Assembly (NCBI GenBank): GCA_003344405.1
Contig: NOWV01000085.1
Span: forward strand, 248,001-312,000
From: Trichoplax sp. H2
Taxonomy: Eukaryota; Placozoa; Uniplacotomia; Trichoplacea
DNA length: 64,000 nucleotides
Direction of reading: 5' to 3'
Translations under genes and position numbers: made by a program
Notes under the pieces: model-generated
Databases searched by the model: none
Told to the model about the DNA's origin: nothing
What the model saw: the letters and a program-made list of their open reading frames with translations, nothing else
Shown: positions 40,442 through 53,300 of the stretch, one piece after another
Numbering within the stretch: position 1 is the stretch's first letter
Layout of the letters: the number at the start of each line of letters is the position of its first letter

Positions 40442-43400
40442 ATGGCTCTAGACGGTAGCGCTAAATGTATCAAACTTCTTCTTTTCGTTTTCAACTTCGT
40501 ATTTTTTGTAAGTATAAAAATTTTAAGCTTGTTTTGCGGTCATTTTATGTTAGTTCAGGAAAGTTTTGCTTTCGACTTGATGGGTGCGTTCTCGAAGAAA
40601 TTCAGGGCGTCCAATTTGATAAATTATCTTCGTAATTATTGTTATTAACTGAAATACACTTCGTATTCATGTTTAATCTTGTAATTGTTAAATGGCTTAA
40701 CCTCAAGGATCACAATTGTAGTGCGTTGTCTTGATTTACCTGCACGTTGATTCACCAGTTAATTTGCTTTTACTGCAGTTGATTATTACTATTTTATAAC
40801 GGATATACTGCATATTTGCGTCGGTAGTAAATTGCATACGAGTCTCCTCTACAGTAGTAACGTAAGAAATTGACGACTTTTTTTTACACTTTGGTAAGGC
40901 TTCCGGCAATTTTAAACGATTGGGTAGATGTTTCTATACGCTTGGATAGAATCATCCTTTAGATTGTAGAAATTGATCGTTCTCCCCTGTGCAGTGAAGT
41001 AGTTATCTATTGTGTGTTCGATTGTGTGCAACGGTTCCAAGCTACTAAGCCGTTTCCGATGCTACTGATTACTGTAAATTAATATTAGTTCCTTAATTTT
41101 TAAAATCTAAAATCTATTAGTGTTTAATATTACAGTAAAGTCGAGTTTACTTCTACTGCGAATGATTCAGAGACAGCCTTGATCAATGGAAAGCAAGCCT
41201 GCATGTCTACAACCTTTTTTTGTAACTTGTACAGCGCGTAGATTCAACATTCAACATATCGTAAATGATTAATTGGTTGTAATTTTTTTAGTTTTTATCA
41301 CATTTAACTGGGAGACAACCGTTACTGTAGTCTGTAGCTCTTCCATTAGATTAGAAATATGCGAATACCAGAATTTTGAAAATGCAGACGATGCATTAGT
41401 ATGGGTGCCGTCTGCCGACCATTTATGAGATTTTTTATCCGCTTTGTATCATCTCGTACGTTGTACCAGATAACGTTATGATCAATTAATTCTTGATCCT
41501 AGTTCTTTTAAGTTAATTCGTAGTAATTACAGGTTAAGGTCTAGTGCATAGATTTAGAGAGTTCATGAAATACTTGTAGCTATGTATGTATAATTAAAAC
41601 GGATTATTTTAACAGTCAACCCTACAGTTTAAAAAAGCTATCGAGAACAGATGGGGAGTGTGTACGAATTCGTTAGAAATTCTCCTAAGCAAAAAGAAAA
41701 CTCGTGTAGCTCCAGTAACTGTACTGTATTAATATACAGTCATGCGCTGTACAGTATTGTATGTAACACAATTTAACACTACATAATAACACTGAACTGT
41801 ATACAGTAGGTCTACTGTGACTGTACCTACAGTGTAGTGTACAGAGCATTGTACTGTACGGTAAGCGGTAACTTACGCTACTCTTTTTGTATCATACAAC
41901 ATACTGTACGTACGGTAAATCGGTAAGGTTGTGTCTTTGCCACACCTCTTTTTAAGCCGGTTTAGTTCATTTACGTTAACAGTAATAAGAGAAAATTCAG
42001 AAAAGTCCTGACAAGTAATGCGATAATGAACAGCAAACTGACTCATACTTGAGTTGTGGTCACTTTATACAGTTTACGTTTTTACTTACTTTTTGAGCTA
42101 ATTTATAGTTGAACGTCTTCTCTATTAGCCCCTATTATTGAGAGTAACTTACTTGATTTTAAGTACGATTAATTTGATGTGGCTGCCTGTTGCTCGTAGA
42201 TAGTTTCTTTATCAATTTCTGGTTGACTTTATAGTTTTATTTAGTAGATATATCAACTTTTATATGATCTAATTGATTCCATGTGTGTGGTACTATAAAA
42301 CTAGAAAATTTTAAATAAAGCGTTTCAGCAAGTAATTATGCTCACGATTTTATCTGATGTATTTAAAGATTATGGGCATTGCATTGATCGTTCTGGGAGC
42401 TGTCGTTAAGAGTGCATATGGAAGTGTTTTCACCATAACGAATAATGCGTTGACAAGTGCTCCAGTTATTGTAATCATAATTGGATGTATCATCTTCCTC
42501 ATTGCTTTCTTTGGCTGCTTTGGAGCTATCCGAGAGAGCTACTGCATGATTACTACTGTAAGCAGTAACTTACACTTTATTTTTTTTCGATATTGCGTCT
42601 ATTGATTGTAAAAGTGCTAATGGATTGTAAATTAATTTTTAAAGTTCTCCATTTTCATGGGAATAATCCTTATCATGGAAATTGTTGCCGCTATCTTAGG
42701 CTATGTCTATCGCGCGGATGTAAATATATTTATGAGCCTTCTGTAGCAATTTTCATTTCTAATACTACATGCATTATATTGTGTTGTATTTACATCAATT
42801 TATATTATTTTTAGGTCAAGAAAGTACTGGGTAGCTCTTTTGATAAGGCGTTACACAATTATAACAATCACAATACTTCGGCAACCGCCAAGGCTTTCGA
42901 CTTTTTGCAGAGAACCGTAAGTTACTAGCTGCATTTTTATAGGATGACTTTGGTAGAATTTATGGCTAATAATTTTGTAATCTTATGATTATAGGTCAAA
43001 TGTTGTGGATCTAATAACTATACTGACTGGTTCGATGCGCGTTTTGACGGTAATGCGATAAGCGTTCCAGATAGTTGTTGTAAGACAATGTCCGCAGGCT
43101 GTGGATATGATATTGGACAAAATCCCAACTTAAACAATATCATCTATTCTACGGTAAGGTCAATTGTAAATTTAATGTCGACATTTTTTTGATGATTTAG
43201 TAGTTGCTTCTAGTAGTGGATAACTATTTTCCTGTTGTTGTTTATTCCAGGGTTGCGTTAACAAACTGAGCCAGGACGTTACAAACAATCTCGGCATAAT
43301 CGGAGGCGTTGCAATTGGTATTGCTTGCATACAGGTATGTATTTCTAGCGGTATTTTAATTGTTTTAAAATACAGTTTGTGCAGTAGATAGTTTATTAGA

Positions 43401-43581
43401 TATCGTTGTCTTATTATTTATCTGATTTTCTGCGTATAAAATGAAGTCTAGATCGGTTAGGCTATTGATAGCTTTGTTATATATAGTCGCTGATGAGAAT
43501 TTACTTGCCTTACAGATTATCGGTATCGTCTTCGCTTGTTGCTTAATGCGTAGTATTCGATCTGGCTATGAACAAGTTTAA
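40442..43581 (+). CDS. CD63-like tetraspanin
   Basis: Seven exons: 40442-40507, 42369-42557, 42645-42719, 42815-42916, 42995-43153, 43251-43334, 43516-43581; every intron is phase 0 and the protein has 246 residues, normal for the family. Four membrane helices are present. TM2 ends GCFGAIRESYC, the classic tetraspanin turn. TM3 reads IVAAILGYVYR. The large extracellular loop has CCG at 147-149, PDSCC at 169-173, Cys179 and Cys199, making three disulphides possible. The C-terminus FACCLMRSIRSGYEQV is almost the end of vertebrate CD63, where SIRSGYEVM carries the lysosome-sorting YxxPhi signal; here Tyr-Glu-Gln-Val fits the same motif. A late endosome/lysosome or exosome role is therefore likely. 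Intron 1 is unusually long (1.86 kb) and holds a palindromic repeat cluster. Confidence 0.95.
41716..41925. repeat. Palindromic TACTGTAC/ACAGTA cluster inside tetraspanin intron 1
   Basis: Repeated AACTGTACTG, ATATACAGT, CTGTACAGTA and ACAGTGTAGTGTACAGAG units over about 200 bases; same family of sequence as the fields on both sides of the gene. Confidence 0.75.
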
Positions 43582-43694
43582 TTTCAATGCAATATTTGCT
43601 TTATGACAGAAGCGTTGTCTTCTGTTATTATATTTGATATATACTTAGCATTAAAAATTAATAATGCTGTAGCTAGTATGCTTTGTCTAGTATG

Positions 43695-43700
43695 AATAAA
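43695..43700 (+). promoter_or_regulatory. Polyadenylation signal AATAAA for the tetraspanin gene
   Basis: Canonical hexamer about 115 bases after the stop codon. Confidence 0.6.
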
Positions 43701-46700
43701 ATGCTTAATTATACTTATTTAGCCTTATTTGGTACTACTGGATTTATATATTGTTAGAAACGATACGAAATGTCTCTCAATCACGAAAGATTCTGTGTAT
43801 ACATTTATCTTTGTATTTTCTAATGACTCTAATTGTATTAGCCTTTCTAATTGAAGTGGTACTACCTTTATTTGTAATCTACAGGACTCTGATATGCTAG
43901 CATTATTGTAGAATATCGTATATATTAAAATACCGTTATTATCTAAGTTATAATTTTGGTATACGATTACTGATTTTACTTGATTGATCCTGGATATTTT
44001 TGATTACTGTCCTGTAATGAATTACTATGCTTTAGAAGAACGCGCAAGTCAAGTACATTACGATTATAATTATAATTATTAGCAGTAGCATAGAGACATT
44101 TCTGTGAAGTAAAGCACATTTCGTAATTTATTGTAGTTAATTGTATAGTTACTGTACTAATGCTATGATACTCAATTTTATAATGAAATCCTGAAATTTT
44201 TCTCCGAAATTTGATGAGTATGAAAATATCTCAAATAGCTATAACCGAGCCAGGTCATTTTTAGTAACATACACATATGACAGATAACTGTATCGCGGAT
44301 TTATATCAAATGCGATTTTCTATAGTTTTAGCATCTATATTACTATGAAAGAATGTCTACTTCCGATAAGGTACGCGCTATAGATTATTGAGTTGAAGAA
44401 GAGGGATATTATAAATTTCGTTGTCATAGAAAGGTACGCTTATAAAGACACTAGATCGCTTATTTGTGTCGTCGGGCTCAGCTGTTATTTTTAAGCCTAA
44501 AATTTTTGGGATTAAACACTCATTTGAGATTTTTTGGTTGAAATCGTCACTTGCATAAAATCAGTCATACCTAATGTTAGGTCTACAAAGAATGAAGATG
44601 ATCTCACTCGTGTTAATATTACATCTAAATTTAGTAGCTATAGTAGAAAGGCTTAATAGAACATACTGTAGAAATAGGTAATAATGTGTAGTTTAGGATT
44701 AGTCTATTTACTGATTGCAATAAAATCGATACTATGTAGTTTTTCTTTATTTCAAATAAACTAATCGATGTGATCCATCTAAGTGCTAGGCAGTAATAAC
44801 TATAAATAATGAACTTACAGTACTTTCGTAGCAGTTATAGTAATATTGATTGAGGAATATGATATCAATAGAAATATGTAGTCAAGAGCATGGGCTTTTA
44901 GGTCTAGAAGTCCAAGTCAATAGCTGAACCGTACCACAATATAAATACGGTATAATACAGTAGCAGCTTATACAGTAAGCAGATGTACAGTACTGTATAT
45001 CTTGCTGATTTTACGTTACTGTATTATGATAACGGCAGAATGAGCGAAAATTTAATAACTTACTTGTTATATTTCAGCCGTTATTTAAGAGTTAATGCAG
45101 TCTGATATGAGAAATTATAGCAGATCTGCTTACTACCGAACGGCAATTACCTGTATTGTATATTGTATAGTATACTTGATCCGAGCTATTCTTAAAGAAC
45201 TAGTCGATCCCTCGCTCGTTATACTTCACGTACTATACTCGTAGTCTCGTACCTTTTACTTTCCATTATCTGATAAGAGTAGAATCAGGAATCGCTTGAT
45301 AAATCAAAAATAGTGACTAAACCGGAACAACGATTACGAGATGCTGACGATTATAGTCGTTGGCATTTGCTATACGTACGACACGCGTATGGTATTCGAG
45401 GTCATGCATGTAATAAAATTGCTGTATTCCATGCTATTTTGAGAAAGTTTATATTTCACTTTATTCTAAAGGTTGATGATTTATTAATCTAAAACGTATT
45501 TATGTAATGGTGTTGAAGTTATTGATGCTCTGATATCAGATTGTCATGGTCGAAGTATTAGTTAGTACACGAGTTATAAGACAATTTTGACGTTGTAGAT
45601 AAAGGAAATTACTAAATGTATTGAAATACTGGTATTATTACAATTTTTTCCTAATCTAATAAAGTTGATACGTAGAGAGCCGAGATTTTAAAGGCGTAAG
45701 TTAATTTGCTGGTACATTCAATATACATATATGTTAATTATACTAAAGCTATACTTATATCAATGATATTGAAGGGAATGTAATGTAGTATTTAGTTTCA
45801 TAGGTTGATTGAGAAATTGCGTTTATTTGTTGTAATTATGGCTTCTTATAGGACCATTATCAATCAATCAATCAATACTACAGCTTAGCTGACAAGTATC
45901 CCTGATGCGGTAATGTGTGAACGATCGATTGTAGGTTTAGTAGTCTTTCTTGAATGTCCTAAATTATTCGTAAATCTATTAAGATACAGTGGAGAGCAAA
46001 GGCCGAAGAATCTCAATTACCTTTTTATTTTTACTTTGCTTTTTACTTAATTAAGGGTTGCATTATAAATTTATACTGTAATGTGCTGTGTCTTAGGTAC
46101 AAAGTATAATTTACTGTACTCGTACATGGCTTGTTGTGAGCATTTACCGATGAAAAACGTACATAGATTTCCTTGCTTAACGATCTTTAGTCATAGCTTG
46201 CAAATATGACCTGATATGCTGATCGCAGGCTACCGAAATTTCGAATTTTGATGATGTGGATCGAACTTTGAAATTTGATTACTTCGGGAATTAGGAATGT
46301 CGGAAAGCTAATAGCTTATGCTAATCAATACCATCTGCATTCATCAGCAGTATTCTATAGTTATTGTCATATATATAATTTAATTTTATTTTACAATATA
46401 CTATACAGTACATTCGTACATGCTTTATACGTTAGTTATTACCATACGTATTCTAATTTGTAAGTAGGCAGCATAAAATGCGCTCTACTATTCTATGATT
46501 GACGGTTCTGTCCGTGGTGTGAAGAAAACCATATTAGCAATACGTCCACGACACTTGAGGTTTACTGTTCGCTTTAATAACTTTTTAGAGCTGAGGCTTG
46601 CTTCTATATTTATTTATTATAAAGCAATGGAAAAAAAAAGAGATACTGTACAATTTAGTTTTCTAGAATTCACTGCGATTTTAGTTTTTTAAATTTTGTG

Positions 46701-46711
46701 CATGCACAAAA

Positions 46712-47990
46712 TAACAGTACAGTACAGGCCTGTAGTTTAGGATTCCTTACAAGGCCTCTCACGGGATATTAAAAGTGTTTACTTTTACTTATATTCTTAT
46801 GATTAATCGATAGTCCATGATTAATTATATATTACGAAAGATGTAGTGCGAATTGTATCGAAGTTGTAGTCAAGACGTAATAAAAAACTTTTTGGTTTGT
46901 TTTATTACTTGGTTTTTGCCACCTCGACAATAGGTTATACAGTACTAATAAGATGCAGGCTGCTTGGGTTTTGTTTTCTTTAATTAAGTTGAAAAAATCC
47001 CATGGGCTGCTTGAATTTCAATATGCTATGGACTACGCATGTCGGATAGGATTAACTACAGATAATGCCATATATGGTCAAGAAAACGCTCCTGAAACAA
47101 AAGGAGACCAACCCTGAAGAATTTAAAAACACATTCACTGTAAAACAATGCCTTCACCCCACCCAGGGTTTGCAGACAGCCGCCCCCACATTATGTACTG
47201 TACAGTGTACAGTACTTACTGTACTGTCAGGGACTTGTAGAAGTTTCTGGTACTGTAAAGAACTCTATTTGTAGTGCTTCCACACTACACAGTGGTACAA
47301 GTCTGAATTACCAGCTAGATAATGATAGAATTTAGATCAAGTTAGAAATTGTATATTTAAGCTATAAACTCTAATAATAAATTTACCGTACAATATATTT
47401 TTATAATTTTAGAATAAAAGACAGTGGGTATGAAGAAACATAAACTGAAGCTATGGAGTGTTTTTGGTCGTCAGATTGACCAGGAACAATTAGTCTGCAA
47501 TAATAAAAAGAAAGAAGGGATTAACTGTGCAGTATTATACTGTACTTAGTGTACTGCTAGGTGCACTGAGTAATGCGGTACAGTACTGTACAATGTACAT
47601 TAGCACTATGTACTGTATGACACGGTCACCCGGACACGTTAATTCGTCTTCAATAACACTGTAAAAAGAAAAAAAGGAAAGGGATTAGTGTATTATACTG
47701 CTAACCGCGCTGAGTAATGCGGCACAGTACAGTAGCACAGTATGATACGATCACCAGGCCACGTTCAACTCGACACTGCTGTACTGTACTGTACGCACGT
47801 AGTACTGTGCGGTCACACTCCGTCACAGTCACGGACTACTACAGTACAGTATTGTAGTGTACTGTACAGTGCAAAGCGATTACAAACCTTATAGTGGTCC
47901 GTCAAAAACGTGATACTGTACTGAATTATTGAGTACAGTACTAACTGTACAGTACAATACAGTACTGTACAGTACAGTACATCTCGACTT
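46712..47990. repeat. Second palindromic GTACAGTACTGTAC field
   Basis: Clusters at about 46712-46730, 47194-47250, 47521-47620, 47720-47800 and 47835-47985. The last contains ACAGTACTGTACAGTACAGT, close to a perfect tandem of the palindrome. Between clusters the DNA is locally more GC-rich (around 47150-47190, CCTTCACCCCACCC) than the surroundings. Confidence 0.85.
47504..47782. repeat. Imperfect tandem duplication of a ~120-160 bp unit
   Basis: Copy A (47504-47662) and copy B (47663-47782) share, in order, AAAAAGAAAGAAGGGATTA / AAAAAGAAAAAAAGGAAAGG, TATTATACTG, GAGTAATGCGG, CACAGTATGA-type sequence, GGTCACC..GGACACGTT / GATCACCAGGCCACGTT and a CACTG end. Copy A is longer because of extra TACTGTAC units. 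The palindromic motif therefore sits inside a larger duplicated unit. Confidence 0.75.
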
Positions 47991-50378
47991 CTGTATAATT
48001 AATTAATTAACTTCAATTTTCTTTCTTTCACCTCGTTTTCTTTAACCTCAAGGTTGTTGGTGTTCGATTTTTGGAAATCTCAATTAATCACGGTTAGTAT
48101 TGTATAGGAAATATTATTCTGGAATTTAGCAGGCTGATGTAAAAAATACATGTATTAAAGGCTGTACATGTTACCGAGGTTGTTGTATTACCTTGCATGA
48201 GTGGAGTTTAAATTTATCCAAATATTGGACATTGGATATCTATCTCGCAGTTTTGACTTGTACCGCGTCGACGCCACACTCTGTATTAATTTCGACGTTA
48301 ATGAACTCGACGTGAAGCGTAGTCGGTGCGCTATAAATCGTTACTAGACATGCAACTTTTTTGTACTAAAGCGATACTAATGATGCATTCTAATCAGTAG
48401 CTATTTTCAATGATTAGCAATAAGATGGATGAAGTTATAGTTATATGTTAGCTTGTATAGATGGTAGAACGATCGTATTCTATTATACTAATACTGTACA
48501 CTGTGTACAGCTTTGTAGTGTGGTTGCTTCTTACTCTAGTTCTTGCAGTTCTAGTTTCCGCCTAGCCAATTGAGTTTTTTTGGACTGAGATTAATGCTCT
48601 AGGAATGGACTATTGAAAAAGTGATCGTTTACACATCAATTGAAGTAATAGTAACGATACAATATTTTACAGGGCCTAGGCCTGGACATGAACTTGTTTT
48701 TCAACATTGAATTTTAAGGTGGATTTCACAGTACGTAGTGCGTACAATCCTTAAAAATACCCCACCCAAAGACTGTATTCTACGCACAATGCAAAGTTAC
48801 TTGTCTATCGGGGATACATGCCACTGTCTTTTCTAGTTTGCAATGTGTAGTGATATAGGCAAGGGTGGTTCCATAATTTCAATGATTAGATCTATCTTTC
48901 TTATCATTTCACAGCTATAATTTCCATCAGGTCCAATACTGTGGTAGTCTCTCTGTATAACGCTTATACTGTAAGCTATACTGATTGTTCGACATGTTAA
49001 AATGAATAAATCGTCTTGTACAGTTGTACATACTGTGACCGCTTGATTGCGCGATACTATAATCGACCGTTCTTTGTATTAATCATGCGCGCTCTGAGTC
49101 ATGGATTGCAGCTATGTCTGTACGTCTGTAATTAAAGAATAAAGTTATTAGTTTTGTTGTTTTAATTTAGTTTTAGTTAATTAGCCTAATCTTACTAGTT
49201 TATAGTAGAGAGCTATTGTACGACGCTGATGAAATTACCAAATAAGCGCTGAAGAACTATAATTAATCAACCATTGGCAAACTGTATTGACTATGCTAGA
49301 TGTTATCTATCAATTGTGCAAATCAGATTTGACTACAGGAGCTGCTCTAGCATAAGAAAGTTGTTTAAATTAATTAATTAACATAGCATATTTAAAAGAT
49401 GACACAAGTTCTCCTTATACTGTATAGTTAATTAATCCGTTATTAATATGCGTGTATTTATTTATCAAAATCGGTAGTAACCGTTTGACGCTTATCATTA
49501 TGATGGCGCTGTCGTTTTGACGGTTTTGTAGACATCATTTGCTGACCTAAAATTTTCATGTATACCAAGATGATTGTATAGCATTTTTATAATTTATTTA
49601 TCGATGTTGCGTAAAAGCGTAAATAATGGCATTTTAATCAGCGATTAATGAAGTGATAATATGTTAAGCTTGTACTATATTACAATTGCTGTCGCTGCAA
49701 ATTTGATCACTTTCACTAAAAATTTGAAGTCCGATGATCGATTTTGATTAATAGTAATATTGAAAATCTGTAACTTTTTTGTAGTACTTACTTTAAAATG
49801 TTATTACTGCGCGAACATAGTCAAATATCGGATGTCGAAAGTTAAACTTCCTAGATATCAATATACGTATTATCGTTTATATTAATCTGAGTATTTAGTT
49901 TGGGGTTTTAATTAGCCTCTTGAAATGAAAGTGCTTAAAAATTGTTTAGCCTGGCGGATATTACTGCTATTTTCTAAACATAACATACTTTCCTACGTTA
50001 CCAAATTTTGTTTTGCTTGTTAGTAGGATGCAATGTTATACTTATGTAGATATTGTACTAATGTTAAGATGCAGTTGTCGTGTATGTATTTCAGTGATAG
50101 AATAGATTAATTTTTTGCAAATTACGTTCATGGCTGAAATTCAGCTGACTGAATTTTGATAATATCGTTATTAATAGATTACTGATTCTGATTAGAGATT
50201 GCGGAGTACAACATAAGTATACGCGTATATATAGTAGCTAACCTGCTGTATACTGTACGGCTAAGATCTACCACGACTTCAAAAACAGTCATTCATTCGA
50301 AATTAGAGAGTACTGTTGAAATTATTTAATATTGTCAACATTAATGCTGCTTTCTACATCATTCTTTAGTGATAAACA

Positions 50379-53300
50379 ATGGGCGATCCTGTTGATCCAG
50401 CGTTTGCTAGCTCAGGAAAGAGCGATGGACTTGAAGTCTGGAGAATCGAAGTAAGTTCACGTAGTCGTATTGCCTTTGTATTCATACAATTTGCAGTTTT
50501 GGAACTAGCTATGACAATACATGATATAATTTTAGTTATTAGAGTACAATATGCCATTATCTAGTTAAATTTAATTTGTAGTCCAATCACAAAAAATGTG
50601 ATCGCACAGTATATGAGGAAGATACTACGCTACTGTATGCTATTAATGAATGAATTAATACGATTTAATATCATCATATTAGAGGTATATTAGGTGAAAA
50701 TTACTATTTATAAGGTATTATTTTAAATAGGTAATTGAGATTTTGTTAAGCTGTCACTTTTTTTTGAATGTGTTATCTGCAGAGCATGCAAGTTGTTCCA
50801 TATCCAAAGGACAAATATGGAGAATTTTATACCGGCGATTCTTTTATTATTTTACATGTAAGATGTAGCTTAAATGTATACTGCAAGGAGAGACTTCATT
50901 TTGCTAATTGGAATTTGCATTAGATGGAAAAATAAGTAAATTTATGCACGAAAATTCACCGAAAAAATAGCGATAATGTTAGAAAGGGAATTGTACCGTT
51001 AACACTCATTATTATCATTATAGACCAAAACTCTTCCTTCCGGAAAAGTAGAATGGAATATTCATTTTTGGTTAGGAAAGGACACAAGCAGAGTAAGAAA
51101 ATTTAATGTATTAATTCGTACAAAAGTTATTTTTAATTATAAAATTACTGTTGTAAAGGATGAGGCTGGAGTTGCTGCTTATAAAACTGTTGAATTAGAT
51201 GATCACCTTGGTGGTTCGCCTGTGCAACATAGGGAGGTAATCAGAACAGCTGTGATAGAAATTGATAGAATTGGGACTTAGAATCCATGTACACGTATAT
51301 TTCGTAAAGGATGATTTTTTTAGATTGTTTATCGTATCATTAATTTGGCTACTGTTAGGTGCAAGAGCATGAAACCAAGCGTTTCTTATCTTACTTCAAA
51401 AAAGGAGTTCGGTTGGTATATATCGTTAACATCAACGTAGCATTGATATAACTATATTATTGATCAGGTTATATTACTGTATGATAATAGATTTTAACTT
51501 ATTTTTCGCATTTGCTAGGTATCTTAAAGGAGGGGTTGCATCTGGATTTAAACATGTTGATAAGGATAAGGCCGAAAAACGCTTGCTGCAAATAAAGGGT
51601 CGCCGACATATTCGTGTTATGCAAGTTGAATTAAAATGTTCATCATTGAACAAAGGAGATTGCTTTATTTTGGACACTGGGCGCATATTATATGTTTGGA
51701 ATGGCTCTCAAAGTAGTCGTGTCGAAAGAATTAAGGTTGGATATGATCTGTTATCGATCTTTGTCAAAGGATTATGGCATATATGTAACAATGATATTTT
51801 AGTTACTTTCTGTTCATAAGTTAAACTGTTAGCGTTGTGGCGTCTGAACATCGGCGTAACTAGTTTTGACTTACTTTTAAGGCAATGGAAGTTGCAAGAA
51901 AGATCCGAGATGATGAACACGCAGGAAAGGTGCATGTTAAAGTCATCGGTTAGTGTTTTGTATTATTCTATTTTAGTATGACTGTTGCAACTTTCATGCT
52001 ATCTTATATTTTTAGCTTATTGAAATTTTTGTACTAAGTCTTGTCATGATTCTGCTTTAGAGGAACAAGATGACAATCCAGATTTCTTCAAAGATCTCGG
52101 CTCAAAAGATAAGGTTATCAAATCTGCAGATACTGCTGGTGATGATGATGCTTTCGATAGAAAGCACCAGACAAATGTTACCTTACACAGGTTGGCTAGA
52201 TTCTCAATGAAAATCAAATTGTTGATGAAAGTAAAAATTATAAATCATTTTCTTTATAGACTATCTGATGAGTCCGGGAATATAGAAATAAATGATATTG
52301 CTGCTGCTCCATTGAAAAGGAACATGTTGAATAATGATGTAATACCTTACTTCTTTACTCTTATTTTCAAATGAAATTAATTAATTTTTTTTGTTTAGAC
52401 TGTGATGTTTTGTTAAAATATGATAGCGTCTTCGGCTACTACTACTGATATACAGTATATTTTTTGGCTGTAACTGATACAATTAAATTAGTAACGATCT
52501 GTGATATCTTACATTGCTAATTTTTATGGATATTGCTTTTAGGACTGTTTTATACTTAACACTGGGCCATCGGGTGTATTCGCTTGGATCGGGAAGAATG
52601 CTAGTCGTGAAGAGAGAACAAAGGCTGTTAAATTTGCAATGGTTGGCCTTAGAAACTTGCGCTACTATTTTAAATATTTTACGTATTTTAATTGGCCGTA
52701 ACTGTAATACGTTGATTGATCTTCGTAAATAATACTCTACAGGGCTTCTTAGACGCAAAAGGCTTACCAAAGTGGACTCCTGTTAGCCGTGTTGTTGAAG
52801 GTGCCGAACCAGTGATGTTTAAACAATATTTTTCAGATTGGCCACGTGAAGGCGTTCTTATGCCTTTACAACAAGGTTCCTCAAGTAGAATTGGTGCGTT
52901 AGACCTACCATGTAAATTCAACATTTACGATCTTTGTGGTGTTACTAAGTTATGCGTTATTACGTGGTTTGTTTATAGCTCACGTTAAGCAGGAAAAGTT
53001 TGACGCTTCCATTATGCATAAACACGTAAAAGTAGAAGCACCTAATCTTGTTGATGATGGATCTGGCGATATTGAAGTATACCGCATTGAGAACTTTAAG
53101 CCTGTTCCTTTAGAAGAGCATATGTATGGATGTTTTTTTGGTGGTGATAGCTATGTCATTTTCTATACCTACTTGGTTAATGGCAAAGAAAATTACATAA
53201 TTTATATCTGGCAGGTAAAATGCTTAATTGTAGCTTGTATTGGTTACCCCAATACTGTACTTTGGTTTTATACAGTATGCTTTTTGGATTTAATAATATA

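Larger units (their letters stand above)
43701..50378. other. Spacer between tetraspanin and villin genes, rich in palindromic repeats
   Basis: No exon chain was found. Short ATG frames such as 46495-46692 and 47065-47274 match no known family. The second half holds the repeat field at 46712-47990. The 300-400 bases before 50379 should contain the villin promoter but show no obvious TATA box at the right place. Confidence 0.4.
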
